From NCBI GenBank assembly GCA_031973235.1, contig DALYDM010000009.1, positions 1 through 27,118 of the forward strand: a DNA stretch of 27,118 nucleotides. The letters are read 5' to 3'. A program made the translations under genes and the position numbers. Under the pieces are notes generated by a model that worked only from the letters and a program-made list of their open reading frames with translations, had not been told where the DNA came from and ran no database searches. Shown one piece after another: positions 1-6,390 of this stretch. How positions within the stretch are numbered: the stretch's first letter is position 1; the number at the start of each line of letters is the position of its first letter. The stretch is from JAGOQQ01 sp031973235 (GTDB lineage: Bacteria; Patescibacteriota; Minisyncoccia; Phycocordibacterales; UBA9973).

Positions 1-20
1 ACTGGTCGTATTAAATTGTA

Positions 21-272
21 TTATTTATCGGTGTTTGTCTGCGGATTTTCTGCGTTAATTCCGCGATCATCTGCGACCTTGTCGTGATGTGCTCTTGCAA
101 CAAAGAAGATATAAATTGCTTCAAGTACACCAAGTGAGCTTATCACAAAAAGTGCTAGAAACCATGCTTTTTGTCCGCGTCGTGCAGACTCCCAAAGTGC
201 CCATCCTTTCCAGATAAGTGTCCAGATTACAAGAACCCAAAAAACTATTGGATTTAATTCAATGAAAGGCAT
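21..272 (-). CDS. DUF5652-like small membrane protein
   Basis: Protein of 83 aa with two hydrophobic stretches (about residues 8-22 and 37-58) separated by a short polar loop, WESARRGQKAWF. The pattern WTLIWKGWALWESARRGQ followed by a second helix ending in YIFF matches what I remember of DUF5652, a small membrane family common in Parcubacteria; its function is unknown. The start is supported by an extended -10 box (279-287) that ends exactly 6 nt before the ATG, suggesting a leaderless mRNA. The charged tail, about 25 residues, is probably cytoplasmic. No partner gene is visible: the next gene diverges. The family call is from memory; the coding call is firmer. Confidence 0.75.
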   Translation of the reverse strand: MPFIELNPIVFWVLVIWTLIWKGWALWESARRGQKAWFLALFVISSLGVLEAIYIFFVARAHHDKVADDRGINAENPQTNTDK

Positions 273-278
273 AGTATT

Positions 279-287
279 CTTATACCA
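279..287 (-). promoter_or_regulatory. Extended -10 box, leaderless start of the DUF5652-like gene
   Basis: On the minus strand this reads TGGTATAAG, then 6 nt, then the ATG at 272. The transcript is therefore predicted to begin on the start codon. No -35 element is evident. Confidence 0.55.
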
Positions 288-327
288 GAAAATGAAATAA
301 TCTTCAAGGTACTATTTTCATTTTGTG

Positions 328-336
328 TGGTACGCT
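328..336 (+). promoter_or_regulatory. Extended -10 box before ruvX
   Basis: TGGTACGCT followed by 7 nt and the ATG at 344. It overlaps the upstream in-frame TTG at 323, so it argues for 344 as the true start. Confidence 0.5.
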
Positions 337-343
337 CATATAT

Positions 344-781
344 ATGAAAGTATTAGGTATTGATTATGGTCGAAAAAGAATAGGGCTTGCAATTTCTGAC
401 GAGCTTGGAACTGTTGCGTTTCCACACGGAATTATCAAATCAACACTTCAATCAGAAGCAATAAAAGAAATTACTAAGCTGGTTGAAGAAAAAGAAATTG
501 GCGAGATAGTACTCGGTCTTCCACGTGGAGATGGAAATGATGGAAGTGTTGCCGATAAAATCCAAGAGTTCTCAAAAAAACTTCGAAGTGCCACATCACT
601 CATTCCACGATTTGTAGACGAAAGCTTCACTTCATACGAGGCGTTCAAGCAAACTCATGATGCACTCCAAGAGAAGGGTAGATATATAAAAGTGGACACA
701 AGTCCAAAGGATGATGTAGCTGCGACATTGATTTTGCAAAGATATCTTGATCGTAAAAATACAGGTGAGCCTGCTCAGTAG
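344..781 (+). CDS. ruvX: Putative pre-16S rRNA nuclease / Holliday junction resolvase YqgF
   Basis: 145 aa, normal for the YqgF/RuvX family (RNase H fold). It opens with MKVLGIDYGRKRIGLAISD, the family signature with the first catalytic Asp (D7). It continues with LGLPRG (58-62), VDESFTS (91-97, acidic E93) and KDDVAATLIL (122-131, D123/D124), which supply the remaining metal-binding acids. Family role: trimming the 5' end of 16S rRNA in the cytoplasm; Holliday junction cleavage was the older proposal. An in-frame TTG at 323 would add 7 residues, but the family begins at MKVLGID and the promoter box sits inside that extension, so I use 344. The next gene starts about 50 nt downstream, after a TATACT at 800-805. 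Confidence 0.93.
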   Translation: MKVLGIDYGRKRIGLAISDELGTVAFPHGIIKSTLQSEAIKEITKLVEEKEIGEIVLGLPRGDGNDGSVADKIQEFSKKLRSATSLIPRFVDESFTSYEAFKQTHDALQEKGRYIKVDTSPKDDVAATLILQRYLDRKNTGEPAQ

Positions 782-831
782 AAACATGGAATTAGATTTT
801 ATACTATTACATTTATTTTAAATTAGTGAAT

Positions 832-1161
832 ATGATTAACTATGACGATTTTAAAAAAGTAGAAATGACTGCTGGTAAGATTCTTTCGGTTGAAATTGTT
901 CCCGACGCTGACAAGCTTCTCAAGCTTTCTGTTGATTTCAATGAAGAGACACCTCGCCAGATTCTCTCAGGTATTCGTGAATTTTTTCCTCAAGAACAAG
1001 AACTTGTGGGAAAGGTCTGTATGTTTGTGACTAATCTTGAACCTCGCACTATTCGAGGACTTGAATCACAGGGTATGATCCTTGCGCTTTCGACCGAGGA
1101 TGGAAATTTCTCACTGCTTTGTCCAAATGACACTATTCCAATAGGTACAAAAGCAAAATAA
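832..1161 (+). CDS. tRNA-binding OB-fold protein (MetRS C-terminal / CsaA-like)
   Basis: 109 aa from this ATG. The sequence DDFKKVEMTAGKILSVE, then PDADKLLKLSVDF, then QILSGIREFF and NLEPRTIRGLESQGMILA, is the EMAP-II/Trbp111 tRNA-binding domain that forms the C-terminal dimerisation module of methionyl-tRNA synthetase or occurs free as CsaA/Trbp111. Here it stands alone, covering the whole protein. The likely role is binding the tRNA elbow, perhaps as a separate beta subunit of MetRS; that partner is not in the window. A GTG at 826 would add two residues and cannot be excluded. TATACT at 800-805 gives a short leader of about 20 nt. DedA follows after 4 nt. Confidence 0.88.
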   Translation: MINYDDFKKVEMTAGKILSVEIVPDADKLLKLSVDFNEETPRQILSGIREFFPQEQELVGKVCMFVTNLEPRTIRGLESQGMILALSTEDGNFSLLCPNDTIPIGTKAK

Positions 1162-1165
1162 TAGT

Positions 1166-1753
1166 ATGATTTTTGACCTCCACACTTTTATACACACTGC
1201 GGGAATACTGGGAATTGGGATTGTGATATTTCTTGAGTCAGGAGTACTCCTCGGATTATTTTTACCAGGAGATTCATTGCTTTTTACTGCGGGAATTTTG
1301 TCGGCTGCAGGATATCTTCATTTTTCGTCGCTACTCATCGTCTCGTTTTTTGCTGCAATTGTTGGAGATCAAGTTGGATACTATACTGGGAAAAAAATGG
1401 GACCAAGAATTTTTTCTCGACCGAGTTCGCGATGGCTCAATCCTGAACACGTGAAGCGTGCTCAAGACTTTTATCAAAAGTATGGTAAAAAAACAATAAT
1501 ACTTTCGCGCTTTGTGCCATTTGTGCGAACACTTGCACCTATAATGGCTGGAATTGGAGTGATGGATCACAAAACATTTACGCGATATAACATCATTGGT
1601 GGTGCACTTTGGGCAATAGGAATTTCGTCTATTGGATATTTTCTTGGATCACTCATACCATCAATTGATAAATATTTAATCCCAATAATTTTAGGGATTG
1701 TGCTTATTTCTGTTGCACCTGTTTTTTTTCGACTTCTTCACAAAAAAGATTAG
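1166..1753 (+). CDS. DedA-family membrane protein
   Basis: 195 aa with the DedA/VTT (SNARE-associated) fold. The first re-entrant region carries FLESG (E24) and FLPGDSLLF (32-40, the PGD motif). The second carries SRFVPFVRTLAP (114-125) with the conserved Arg and Pro residues. Hydrophobic segments lie at about 10-45, 53-70, 125-165 and 170-190. DedA proteins are inner-membrane proteins linked to lipid carrier (undecaprenyl phosphate or phospholipid) translocation and membrane potential homeostasis; the substrate here is unknown. It sits 4 nt after the tRNA-binding gene with no Shine-Dalgarno, in the junction TAATAGTATG. pilM follows after 33 nt with its own promoter-like TATAAT. Confidence 0.92.
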   Translation: MIFDLHTFIHTAGILGIGIVIFLESGVLLGLFLPGDSLLFTAGILSAAGYLHFSSLLIVSFFAAIVGDQVGYYTGKKMGPRIFSRPSSRWLNPEHVKRAQDFYQKYGKKTIILSRFVPFVRTLAPIMAGIGVMDHKTFTRYNIIGGALWAIGISSIGYFLGSLIPSIDKYLIPIILGIVLISVAPVFFRLLHKKD

Positions 1754-1772
1754 CACTTCTCCAACTCTCAGT

Positions 1773-1778
1773 TATAAT
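1773..1778 (+). promoter_or_regulatory. -10 box before pilM
   Basis: Perfect TATAAT, 8 nt before the pilM ATG (1787) and without the TG extension. It predicts an RNA with a leader of 1-2 nt. This marks pilMNO and the gene after it as a separate transcription unit. Confidence 0.5.
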
Positions 1779-1786
1779 GTAAGTGC

Positions 1787-2869
1787 ATGTCACACTCGCA
1801 TTACAATAAATTTTTTCCTACACCGAAGTTTCTAGAAAGACCTTCAGTGGGAATTGATATTTCCGATCGTTCAATCAAATATATCGCACTTCATCACACA
1901 AAAGGTGAGTTACGTACATCTTTTTATGGTGAAAAAAAGGTACCACAAGGTGTGATTGAGTCTGGAAAAATACAAAATCCTCAAGTTCTCGTAACTCTGC
2001 TTAAAGAAATTAAAAGCGAACACGGTTGTCATTTTGTGCGAGTTTCACTTCCGGAAGAACAAATGTACTTATTTGAACTTACTGTTCCGAAGATGACGAG
2101 TGATGAAATACGAGGAACAATAGATATTCAACTCGAAGAACATGTACCACTTGCACCACAAGATGTTGTCTTTGATTATGATCTTGTAGAAGAGTTTGCT
2201 GATTCATACAAAGTTCTTGTGACTGTGGCACCTACTATGGTTGTTGAAGAATACACATCGTTGTTTAAAGATGCAGGACTCACACCATTGTCACTTGAAC
2301 TTGAGGCATCTGCACTTTCGCGCTCGATCATTGCGCAAGGTGACGAAAACACCTATATGATAATTGATTTTGGTGACACACGAAGTGGTATTTCTATTGT
2401 GCATAAGCGGATACCTCTTTTTACATCCACTGTGTCAATTGGAGGCACCACGATCACAGAAATGATTGCAAAAAATTTTTCAGTTTCTTATGACGAAGCC
2501 GAAAAGATGAAAAAAGAAATTGGATTATCAAGAAATGAAAAAGATAAGGAATTATTTTCTGTGATTTTGAACGGACTTTCTGTGTTGCGTGATGAGGTAA
2601 ATCGGCATTTTATATATTGGCATTCACACAAAGATGCAGAAGGGAATGCACGACCAGTAATTCAGGCGATACGAATTTGTGGAGGTAATGCAAACCTGGA
2701 TGGTATAGTTGAGTATTTTAAAACAAGTTTGCGTGCTGATGTTGATCTTGCAAACGTATGGGTGAATATGGGCTCTGTCGACTCATATGTACCTCCAATT
2801 AATTTTAAAGAGTCATTGAGTTATGCGACTGCAATTGGTCTCGCGTTGGGAGATTTCGAACATGATTAA
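1787..2869 (+). CDS. pilM: Type IV pilus assembly protein PilM
   Basis: 360 aa, the usual PilM length. It is an actin-like ATPase fold: VGIDISDRSIKYIAL near residue 22 is the phosphate-1 strand, the LPEEQMYLFELTVP segment lies near 88-101, and IIDFGDTRSGISIVHK (about 192-207) is the phosphate-2 region. SIGGTTITEMIAKNF with DEAEKMKKEIGL follows, then ICGGNANLDGI near 300. PilM is cytoplasmic and binds the N-terminus of PilN, linking the PilNO inner-membrane platform to the assembly motor. Its last 8 bp overlap pilN in the junction ATGATTAA, indicating translational coupling. The motor ATPases, platform protein and prepilin peptidase are not in this window. Confidence 0.93.
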   Translation: MSHSHYNKFFPTPKFLERPSVGIDISDRSIKYIALHHTKGELRTSFYGEKKVPQGVIESGKIQNPQVLVTLLKEIKSEHGCHFVRVSLPEEQMYLFELTVPKMTSDEIRGTIDIQLEEHVPLAPQDVVFDYDLVEEFADSYKVLVTVAPTMVVEEYTSLFKDAGLTPLSLELEASALSRSIIAQGDENTYMIIDFGDTRSGISIVHKRIPLFTSTVSIGGTTITEMIAKNFSVSYDEAEKMKKEIGLSRNEKDKELFSVILNGLSVLRDEVNRHFIYWHSHKDAEGNARPVIQAIRICGGNANLDGIVEYFKTSLRADVDLANVWVNMGSVDSYVPPINFKESLSYATAIGLALGDFEHD

Positions 2870-3413
2870 TTTACTATCACCACAATATAAGATTGAAACT
2901 ACTCGAGAGTATTATATGAGACTCGGAATTTTGTCCGTACTATTTTCTGTTGTGCTGGTATTTATAGCGGGGGTTTTTTTGATACCTACATATCTCACAG
3001 TGTCGCTTGATGAGCGAGTAAAAAAGGAAGAACTTGTACAACTGACTACCTCACGAGATCCAGAGCTCGAAAAAATTTCTACAACAATTCAAACTATAAA
3101 TAAAAACCTTGCGACATTCAAAGAGCCGTATATTCAAGATTCGTTTTCACAAGGTGTTTTGCGGTCTGTTCTCACACTTAAGAGAGAGGGTGTAACTCTA
3201 GGTGAGTTTTTCTACGCGGTAACCGAGACTCAAAAAGAGGGTGTGGTAAAAAGTTTTTCAATCAGAGGGGAAGCATTGTCGCGAGAAAATTTACTTATGT
3301 TTATCGCTGAGCTAGACAAAACAGAATTGTTTCAAAAGGTCGATGTGCCAATCTCAAATCTTTTGAAGGATGAAAATATTTCATTCAGTCTCGATCTTAA
3401 GCTTAAAAAATAG
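2862..3413 (+). CDS. pilN: PilN-like pilus inner-membrane protein
   Basis: 183 aa. It begins MINLLSPQYK, the short cytoplasmic motif (I-N-L-L) with which PilN docks on PilM. One membrane helix follows (about 22-43), then a coiled-coil-prone stretch and a small periplasmic-type alpha/beta domain (about 90-180). An in-frame upstream start at 2823 lies inside pilM and would place 13 extra residues before the INLL motif, so I chose 2862, which overlaps the pilM stop. It forms the PilN/PilO heterodimer with the next gene, 1 nt downstream. The primary sequence is diverged, so identity rests on the INLL motif, topology and order. Confidence 0.85.
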   Translation: MINLLSPQYKIETTREYYMRLGILSVLFSVVLVFIAGVFLIPTYLTVSLDERVKKEELVQLTTSRDPELEKISTTIQTINKNLATFKEPYIQDSFSQGVLRSVLTLKREGVTLGEFFYAVTETQKEGVVKSFSIRGEALSRENLLMFIAELDKTELFQKVDVPISNLLKDENISFSLDLKLKK

Positions 3414-3414
3414 T

Positions 3415-3987
3415 ATGAAAAAAAATAGACACATATTTTTACTTGGAATTCTCTTTCTCTTGCTCCTTATTGTGATTGCAGGATATGTATATATGTATAC
3501 TCGAATTTCAAAGAAAACCACATCGATTGAAAGCATAGCTACGGAAATTGAAAATGAAAAAAAGTCACAACAAAACATTCTTGGACTTAAACGTTCGATT
3601 ACTCTCACTGAAGAAAAAAATAAATTATTAAACTCTTATTTTGTTACAGAGGAGACCGTTGTTGATTTTATTAAATCGATTGAATCACTTGCCAAAGATT
3701 CAGGTGTGAGCGTACAAATTTCTTCATTGCAACCTGGTGAACAAACTGGTAAGCAAGGATTGTATGTATCGCTAATTGTGAATGGAGGATTTAATGAGGT
3801 AAATAGATTTTTGGTATTTCTTGAAAATATGCCTTATCAGATTGTGACAAATCGAGTCCAGCTCTCATCTGAAAAAAATACACTTTCACCAGTCATTGAT
3901 CCTAAAACAGGGAAACCTCAAGCATTAAAGGTTCAACAATGGAATGCATCTGTAGATTTTGTTCTTATTAGTTATCGCAAACAATAG
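3415..3987 (+). CDS. pilO: PilO-like pilus inner-membrane protein
   Basis: 190 aa with a short basic N-terminus (MKKNRH), one strong membrane helix (about 7-27), a coiled-coil region (about 35-70, rich in E, K, N and Q), and a C-terminal ferredoxin-like domain of about 100 residues. This is the PilO architecture and position. PilO pairs with PilN to align the pilus machine. It starts 1 nt after the pilN stop (TAGTATG) and is followed by the next gene with the same junction, TAGTATG, so the genes are clearly co-transcribed. Sequence similarity to model PilO is weak by eye; the assignment leans on topology and synteny. Confidence 0.82.
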   Translation: MKKNRHIFLLGILFLLLLIVIAGYVYMYTRISKKTTSIESIATEIENEKKSQQNILGLKRSITLTEEKNKLLNSYFVTEETVVDFIKSIESLAKDSGVSVQISSLQPGEQTGKQGLYVSLIVNGGFNEVNRFLVFLENMPYQIVTNRVQLSSEKNTLSPVIDPKTGKPQALKVQQWNASVDFVLISYRKQ

Positions 3988-3988
3988 T

Positions 3989-4315
3989 ATGAATTTTAGT
4001 ACACTGTTTAAGAAAAAAGAAGAAAGGGCACATTTCTCAAAAGAGGATAATGGCTACTTAAAAAATCCACATGCATCCTGGATGTTGTTGTTAAAGATTT
4101 TTTTTCTGTTGCTTCTCGTGGTTATTGTACTTAGTGCATATAAGTACTACATGACAGACAAAAGAACCTTGGAAATTGTAGGTGGAGCTGAAGATAAAGG
4201 TAAGGACGTGATCCAAGTTGAAAAACTTGATGCAATCCTGGAATCATTTAATCAAAAGGAAAAAAAGACTCTTGAATACAAAGAGACTCCGCCGGTGTTT
4301 GTTGACCCTTCTTGA
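3989..4315 (+). CDS. Fourth gene of the pil operon, small single-span membrane protein
   Basis: 108 aa: an acidic/basic N-terminal tail of about 34 residues, one hydrophobic helix (about 42-63), and a hydrophilic tail ending PPVFVDPS. I do not recognise a family. It follows pilO by 1 nt and takes the place that pilP holds in Proteobacteria, but it shows no lipobox and no PilP domain. It is most probably an accessory of the PilMNO platform. Its stop is TGA, which shows the standard code. The -35 of the tRNA-Arg promoter (4302-4307) lies inside its last codons, so the two transcription units overlap. Confidence 0.75.
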   Translation: MNFSTLFKKKEERAHFSKEDNGYLKNPHASWMLLLKIFFLLLLVVIVLSAYKYYMTDKRTLEIVGGAEDKGKDVIQVEKLDAILESFNQKEKKTLEYKETPPVFVDPS

Positions 4316-4330
4316 TAATATCGGTATAGT
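4302..4330 (+). promoter_or_regulatory. Promoter of tRNA-Arg
   Basis: TTGACC (4302-4307), 17 nt spacer, TATAGT (4325-4330). The predicted transcription start is near 4337, only about 3 nt before the mature tRNA 5' end, so the precursor leader would be nearly absent. Confidence 0.7.
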
Positions 4331-4339
4331 CTTGGTACT

Positions 4340-4414
4340 GCCCTTGTAGTTAAATGGATATAACTGCGGACTTCTAAGCCGTTATTGCAGGTTCGATTCC
4401 TGCCGAGGGCACCA
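4340..4414 (+). tRNA. tRNA-Arg(UCU)
   Basis: Acceptor stem GCCCTTG pairs with CGAGGGC (one G-T wobble). The T arm is GCAGG-TTCGATT-CCTGC. The anticodon loop CTTCTAA reads TCT at 34-36. The 3' CCA is encoded (4412-4414), unlike the other three tRNAs here. The base pair 31-39 is an A-G mismatch and 27-43 is G-T, a slightly weakened anticodon stem. Confidence 0.93.
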
Positions 4415-4423
4415 AAGACACAA

Positions 4424-4450
4424 ATATCCCGCCTGCGCGGGATTTTGTGC
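4424..4450 (+). terminator. Terminator after tRNA-Arg
   Basis: Perfect 7-bp stem ATCCCGC (4426-4432) / GCGGGAT (4437-4443) with loop CTGC, flanked by ACAAA...TTTTGT that can extend the stem, followed by a T-rich run. Confidence 0.75.
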
Positions 4451-4461
4451 TTTTGTGCCAG

Positions 4462-4573
4462 CCGCAGCGTTGTTTTTCTTGTCACCAAACAAGAAAAACC
4501 GCGAGGCGGGGTCGCGAGTACTTATGTCCACGCAACATATGAAGTATGTGGGTAGACTTAGTAACTCGTGACC
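4462..4573 (+). ncRNA. Structured non-coding stretch of unknown type
   Basis: No credible gene lies between the terminators at 4424-4450 and 4630-4666. Two strong hairpins are visible. Hairpin A is an 11-bp perfect stem, GTTTTTCTTGT (4472-4482) / ACAAGAAAAAC (4489-4499), extended by GCG/CGC and CCGC/GCGG. Hairpin B pairs GGTCGCGAG (4510-4518) with CTCGTGACC (4565-4573), with one G-T, continued by TACT/AGTA and an inner ACATA/TATGT. It does not fit tmRNA, RNase P RNA, SRP RNA or a riboswitch that I know. Its GAG-N-N-GGGGTCG and GTGACC landmarks recur in the element at 6391-6529. It may be a repeat element rather than an expressed RNA. Confidence 0.35.
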
Positions 4574-4629
4574 GCAAGAAATTATTCTCAACCAAAGGGA
4601 GAGGCGATTTCTACCATCAGAAAGTAATT

Positions 4630-4666
4630 ACACAAAACCCGCCCCTAACAGGGGCGGGTTTTGTGT
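4630..4666. terminator. Bidirectional terminator between structured stretch and tRNA-Val
   Basis: Perfect 16-bp inverted repeat (4630-4645 and 4651-4666) with a GCCCC/GGGGC core, loop TAACA, and A/T arms. It works as T-tract terminator for either strand. Confidence 0.85.
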
Positions 4667-4673
4667 GTATGTG

Positions 4674-4746
4674 TGCGCGATAAGAGACTTGAACTCCTGA
4701 CCTTCCCGGTGTAAACGGGTTGCTCTACCAACTGAGCTAATCGCGC
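4674..4746 (-). tRNA. tRNA-Val(UAC)
   Basis: On the minus strand the acceptor GCGCGAT pairs with ATCGCGC. The D arm contains AGCTCAGTTGGTAGAGC and the T arm is CAGGAGTTCAAGTCTC. The anticodon loop TTTACAC gives TAC. The discriminator is A and no CCA is encoded. Pair 27-43 is weak (A-A). A promoter-like TATAGT inside the palindrome at 4840-4851 lies upstream of both this gene and the partial copy at 4810-4827. Confidence 0.9.
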
Positions 4747-4809
4747 AAAATAAATCTATAAATTGTATCCAAAATGGGATTTGCTCGGACTTTATCCTGC
4801 ACTGCAGGG

Positions 4810-4827
4810 AACTGAGCTAATCGCGCA
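4810..4827 (-). repeat. Partial copy of the tRNA-Val 5' end
   Basis: Exact 18-bp copy of 4730-4747, covering the acceptor 5' strand and the start of the D arm, in the same orientation and 80 bp upstream of the real gene. In transcript sense it is followed by CCTGCA-G-TGCAGG, a short palindrome, and no further tRNA sequence. It is a fragment, not a gene. Confidence 0.85.
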
Positions 4828-4871
4828 TTTAATATTCACATACTATAGTATTTCGTCATTTTAATCAAGTT

Positions 4872-5648
4872 ATGTATAGTAGTGAAGTAATGAAATTAAG
4901 TGACATTCTTATATATCAAGACAGCGCGGTGTTTGTCGTCAACAAACCATCAGGACTTGTGGTGCATGGAGATGGAAAATCAGACGAGCATTCTCTTGTC
5001 GACATGATTCTCGATGAATACCCTGAAATGAAAGATGTGGGTGAACCGATGGAAATTGAACACAAAGGTGAGATAAAGAAAATTTTTCGTCCAGGAGTTG
5101 TGCATCGTCTCGACAGAGACACATCTGGAGTGATGATACTTGCACGAACAAATGAGTGTTTTGAATTTCTAAAAAAGCAATTTCATGATCGCGAAACAAA
5201 AAAAGTGTATCACGCATTTGTGTATGGAAATATCAAAGATGATTCAGGTGTTATCGATGCACCAATTGGTAGAAGTCCTTCGGATATTCGAATGTGGAGT
5301 GCAGGAAGAGGGAAGCGAGGAACGCTTCGAGACGCAATTACTCACTGGAAAGTTCTTAGTCGTGGGAGTGATAAAGAAACAGACGAACGAGTGGTGTATG
5401 TGGAGCTTTCACCCAAAACAGGGCGTACCCACCAACTACGTGTCCATATGAAGTACAACAACACTCCAATCATTGCAGATCCTATTTATGCACCAAACAG
5501 ACCGCACTTGCTTGGATTTACACGCCTTGCACTCCATGCTCATACACTGACTATCGCTCTTCCAGGAGACAAAACCATGACATTTACCGCTCCACTCTCG
5601 GAGGATTTTGAAAAAGCTCTTTTGGCTATAAATCCCTTGCAGAGTTAG
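4872..5648 (+). CDS. RluA/RluD-family pseudouridine synthase
   Basis: 258 aa. The catalytic motif HRLDRDTSGVMILART (78-93, catalytic D81) is intact, as are VVNKPSGLVVHGD (22-34) and PKTGRTHQLRVHM. The usual N-terminal S4 RNA-binding domain is missing: the protein starts right at the catalytic domain. It isomerises uridine to pseudouridine in rRNA or tRNA; the exact site cannot be told. An insert at about 50-72 (MKDVGEPMEIEHKGEIKK) precedes the catalytic loop. The start is uncertain: ATG 4872 lies 22 nt after TATAGT (4844-4849), while ATG 4890 lies 9 nt after another TATAGT (4875-4880). It is followed by rplS after 27 nt. Confidence 0.9.
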   Translation: MYSSEVMKLSDILIYQDSAVFVVNKPSGLVVHGDGKSDEHSLVDMILDEYPEMKDVGEPMEIEHKGEIKKIFRPGVVHRLDRDTSGVMILARTNECFEFLKKQFHDRETKKVYHAFVYGNIKDDSGVIDAPIGRSPSDIRMWSAGRGKRGTLRDAITHWKVLSRGSDKETDERVVYVELSPKTGRTHQLRVHMKYNNTPIIADPIYAPNRPHLLGFTRLALHAHTLTIALPGDKTMTFTAPLSEDFEKALLAINPLQS

Positions 5649-5675
5649 AAAAAGTGTGATAGATTGGTGCTACTT

Positions 5676-6077
5676 ATGGCAACAGCGACAAATTTTACCC
5701 CAGTAAACATAGAGGACCGAAAAAAGCTTGATATCGTCTCAGGAGACACTATTCGAGTATGGTCAAAGATTCAAGAAAAAGGAAAGACTCGACTTCAGGG
5801 TTTTGAAGGTCTTGTCCTTGCTCGAAAGCACGGAAAAGAATCAGGTGCAACAATTACCGTACGAAAAGTTTCAAACGGAATTGGAGTAGAAAGAATTTTC
5901 CCACTCTTTTCACCACTTATTGATTCTATCGAAATCCTTAAGAAGTCTCGATCACGACGTGCAAAACTGTATTACATTCGAGATAAAGCTGCTCGTGATA
6001 TCCGTCGAAAAATGAAATCAACAGTGGTTTCAAAAGAAGACAGACAAAAAGCAGAAGCTACTTCAGACGAAGAATAA
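5676..6077 (+). CDS. rplS: 50S ribosomal protein L19
   Basis: 133 aa from ATG 5676. The L19 core is clear: GDTIRVWSKIQEKGKTRLQ, FEGLVLARKHG, ATITVRKVSNGIGVERIFP and the closing RRAKLYYIRDK. A charged C-terminal tail of about 30 residues (up to TSDEE) exceeds the roughly 115 aa of E. coli L19. L19 sits at the 30S-50S interface. An upstream in-frame start (5664) would add MVLL, but TGATAGATT at 5657-5665 looks like an extended -10 box 10 nt before 5676, so 5676 is preferred. A terminator follows directly. Confidence 0.95.
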   Translation: MATATNFTPVNIEDRKKLDIVSGDTIRVWSKIQEKGKTRLQGFEGLVLARKHGKESGATITVRKVSNGIGVERIFPLFSPLIDSIEILKKSRSRRAKLYYIRDKAARDIRRKMKSTVVSKEDRQKAEATSDEE

Positions 6078-6078
6078 T

Positions 6079-6104
6079 ACTACCCGAAAGGGTAGTTTTG
6101 TTTT
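6079..6104 (+). terminator. Terminator after rplS
   Basis: 7-bp stem ACTACCC/GGGTAGT closed by a GAAA tetraloop (6086-6089), then TTTGTTTTG. Confidence 0.85.
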
Positions 6105-6108
6105 GTGC

Positions 6109-6136
6109 TTGAAAAAGATGTGAATTCTGATATAGT
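6109..6136 (+). promoter_or_regulatory. Promoter upstream of the tRNA-Leu locus
   Basis: TTGAAA (6109-6114), 16 nt spacer, TATAGT (6131-6136) with TG at 6128-6129. The predicted start is near 6143, ahead of the partial tRNA copy at 6161, so the fragment would be in the tRNA-Leu precursor. Confidence 0.65.
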
Positions 6137-6160
6137 ACGAATACCTAGTAAATAGGAATA

Positions 6161-6182
6161 TGTATGCGCAGGTGGCGAAACT
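6161..6182 (+). repeat. Partial copy of the tRNA-Leu 5' end
   Basis: Exact 22-bp match to 6251-6272 (5 nt of flank plus tRNA positions 1-17), 90 bp upstream of the real gene and in the same orientation. Weaker similarity continues: ACGCACTACC recurs at 6199-6208, but with an extra 11 nt and no T arm. A hairpin CGCACTA-CCG-TAGTGCG closes the fragment. Confidence 0.85.
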
Positions 6183-6255
6183 CACGGGGACTATCTGCAC
6201 GCACTACCGTAGTGCGGAAATAACAACGGAAGAAGTTTTAAAATAAATATTGTAT

Positions 6256-6339
6256 GCGCAGGTGGCGAAACTGGTAGACGCACTACCTTGAGGTGGTAGC
6301 GGGAGCAATCTTGTGGAGGTTCAAGTCCTCTCCTGCGCA
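6256..6339 (+). tRNA. tRNA-Leu(GAG)
   Basis: 84 nt, class II with a long variable arm. Acceptor GCGCAGG/CCTGCGC; anticodon stem CTACC/GGTAG with loop TTGAGGT (anticodon GAG); variable arm near CGGGAGCAATCTTG; T arm GGAGGTTCAAGTCCTC. Discriminator A; CCA is not encoded. Confidence 0.94.
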
Positions 6340-6341
6340 CA

Positions 6342-6388
6342 AAAAAATAATGAACCGAACACGAGAAGTGTTCGGTGATTTATTTTTT
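6342..6388. terminator. Terminator after tRNA-Leu
   Basis: Stem ACCGAACAC (6354-6362) / GTGTTCGGT (6068+300, i.e. 6368-6376) with loop GAGAA, flanked by AAAAAATAA (6342-6350) and TTATTTTTT (6380-6388). The arms match at 18 of 21 positions; it can act on both strands. Confidence 0.85.
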
Positions 6389-6390
6389 AC

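Noticed and set aside
323..343. TTG start for ruvX
   Set aside because: Adds residues outside the family and overlaps the predicted -10 box; ATG 344 gives the canonical MKVLGIDYG.
4313..4315. Alternative genetic code with TGA read as Gly
   Set aside because: TGA ends the 108-aa gene right before a tRNA, and the long frames, including the giant gene, contain no in-frame TGA.
4252..4591. Minus-strand ORFs across tRNA-Arg and the structured stretch
   Set aside because: They translate antisense tRNA and hairpins (for example GRNRTCNNGLEVRSYIHL and CPRQESNLQ), a familiar kind of spurious protein.
4939..5217. 92-aa minus ORF opposite the pseudouridine synthase
   Set aside because: Antisense of the conserved catalytic domain, with no independent support.
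6166..6215. A second tRNA-Leu gene upstream of the real one
   Set aside because: Only the 5' 17 nt and a short later block match; there is no T arm and no acceptor 3' strand within reach.
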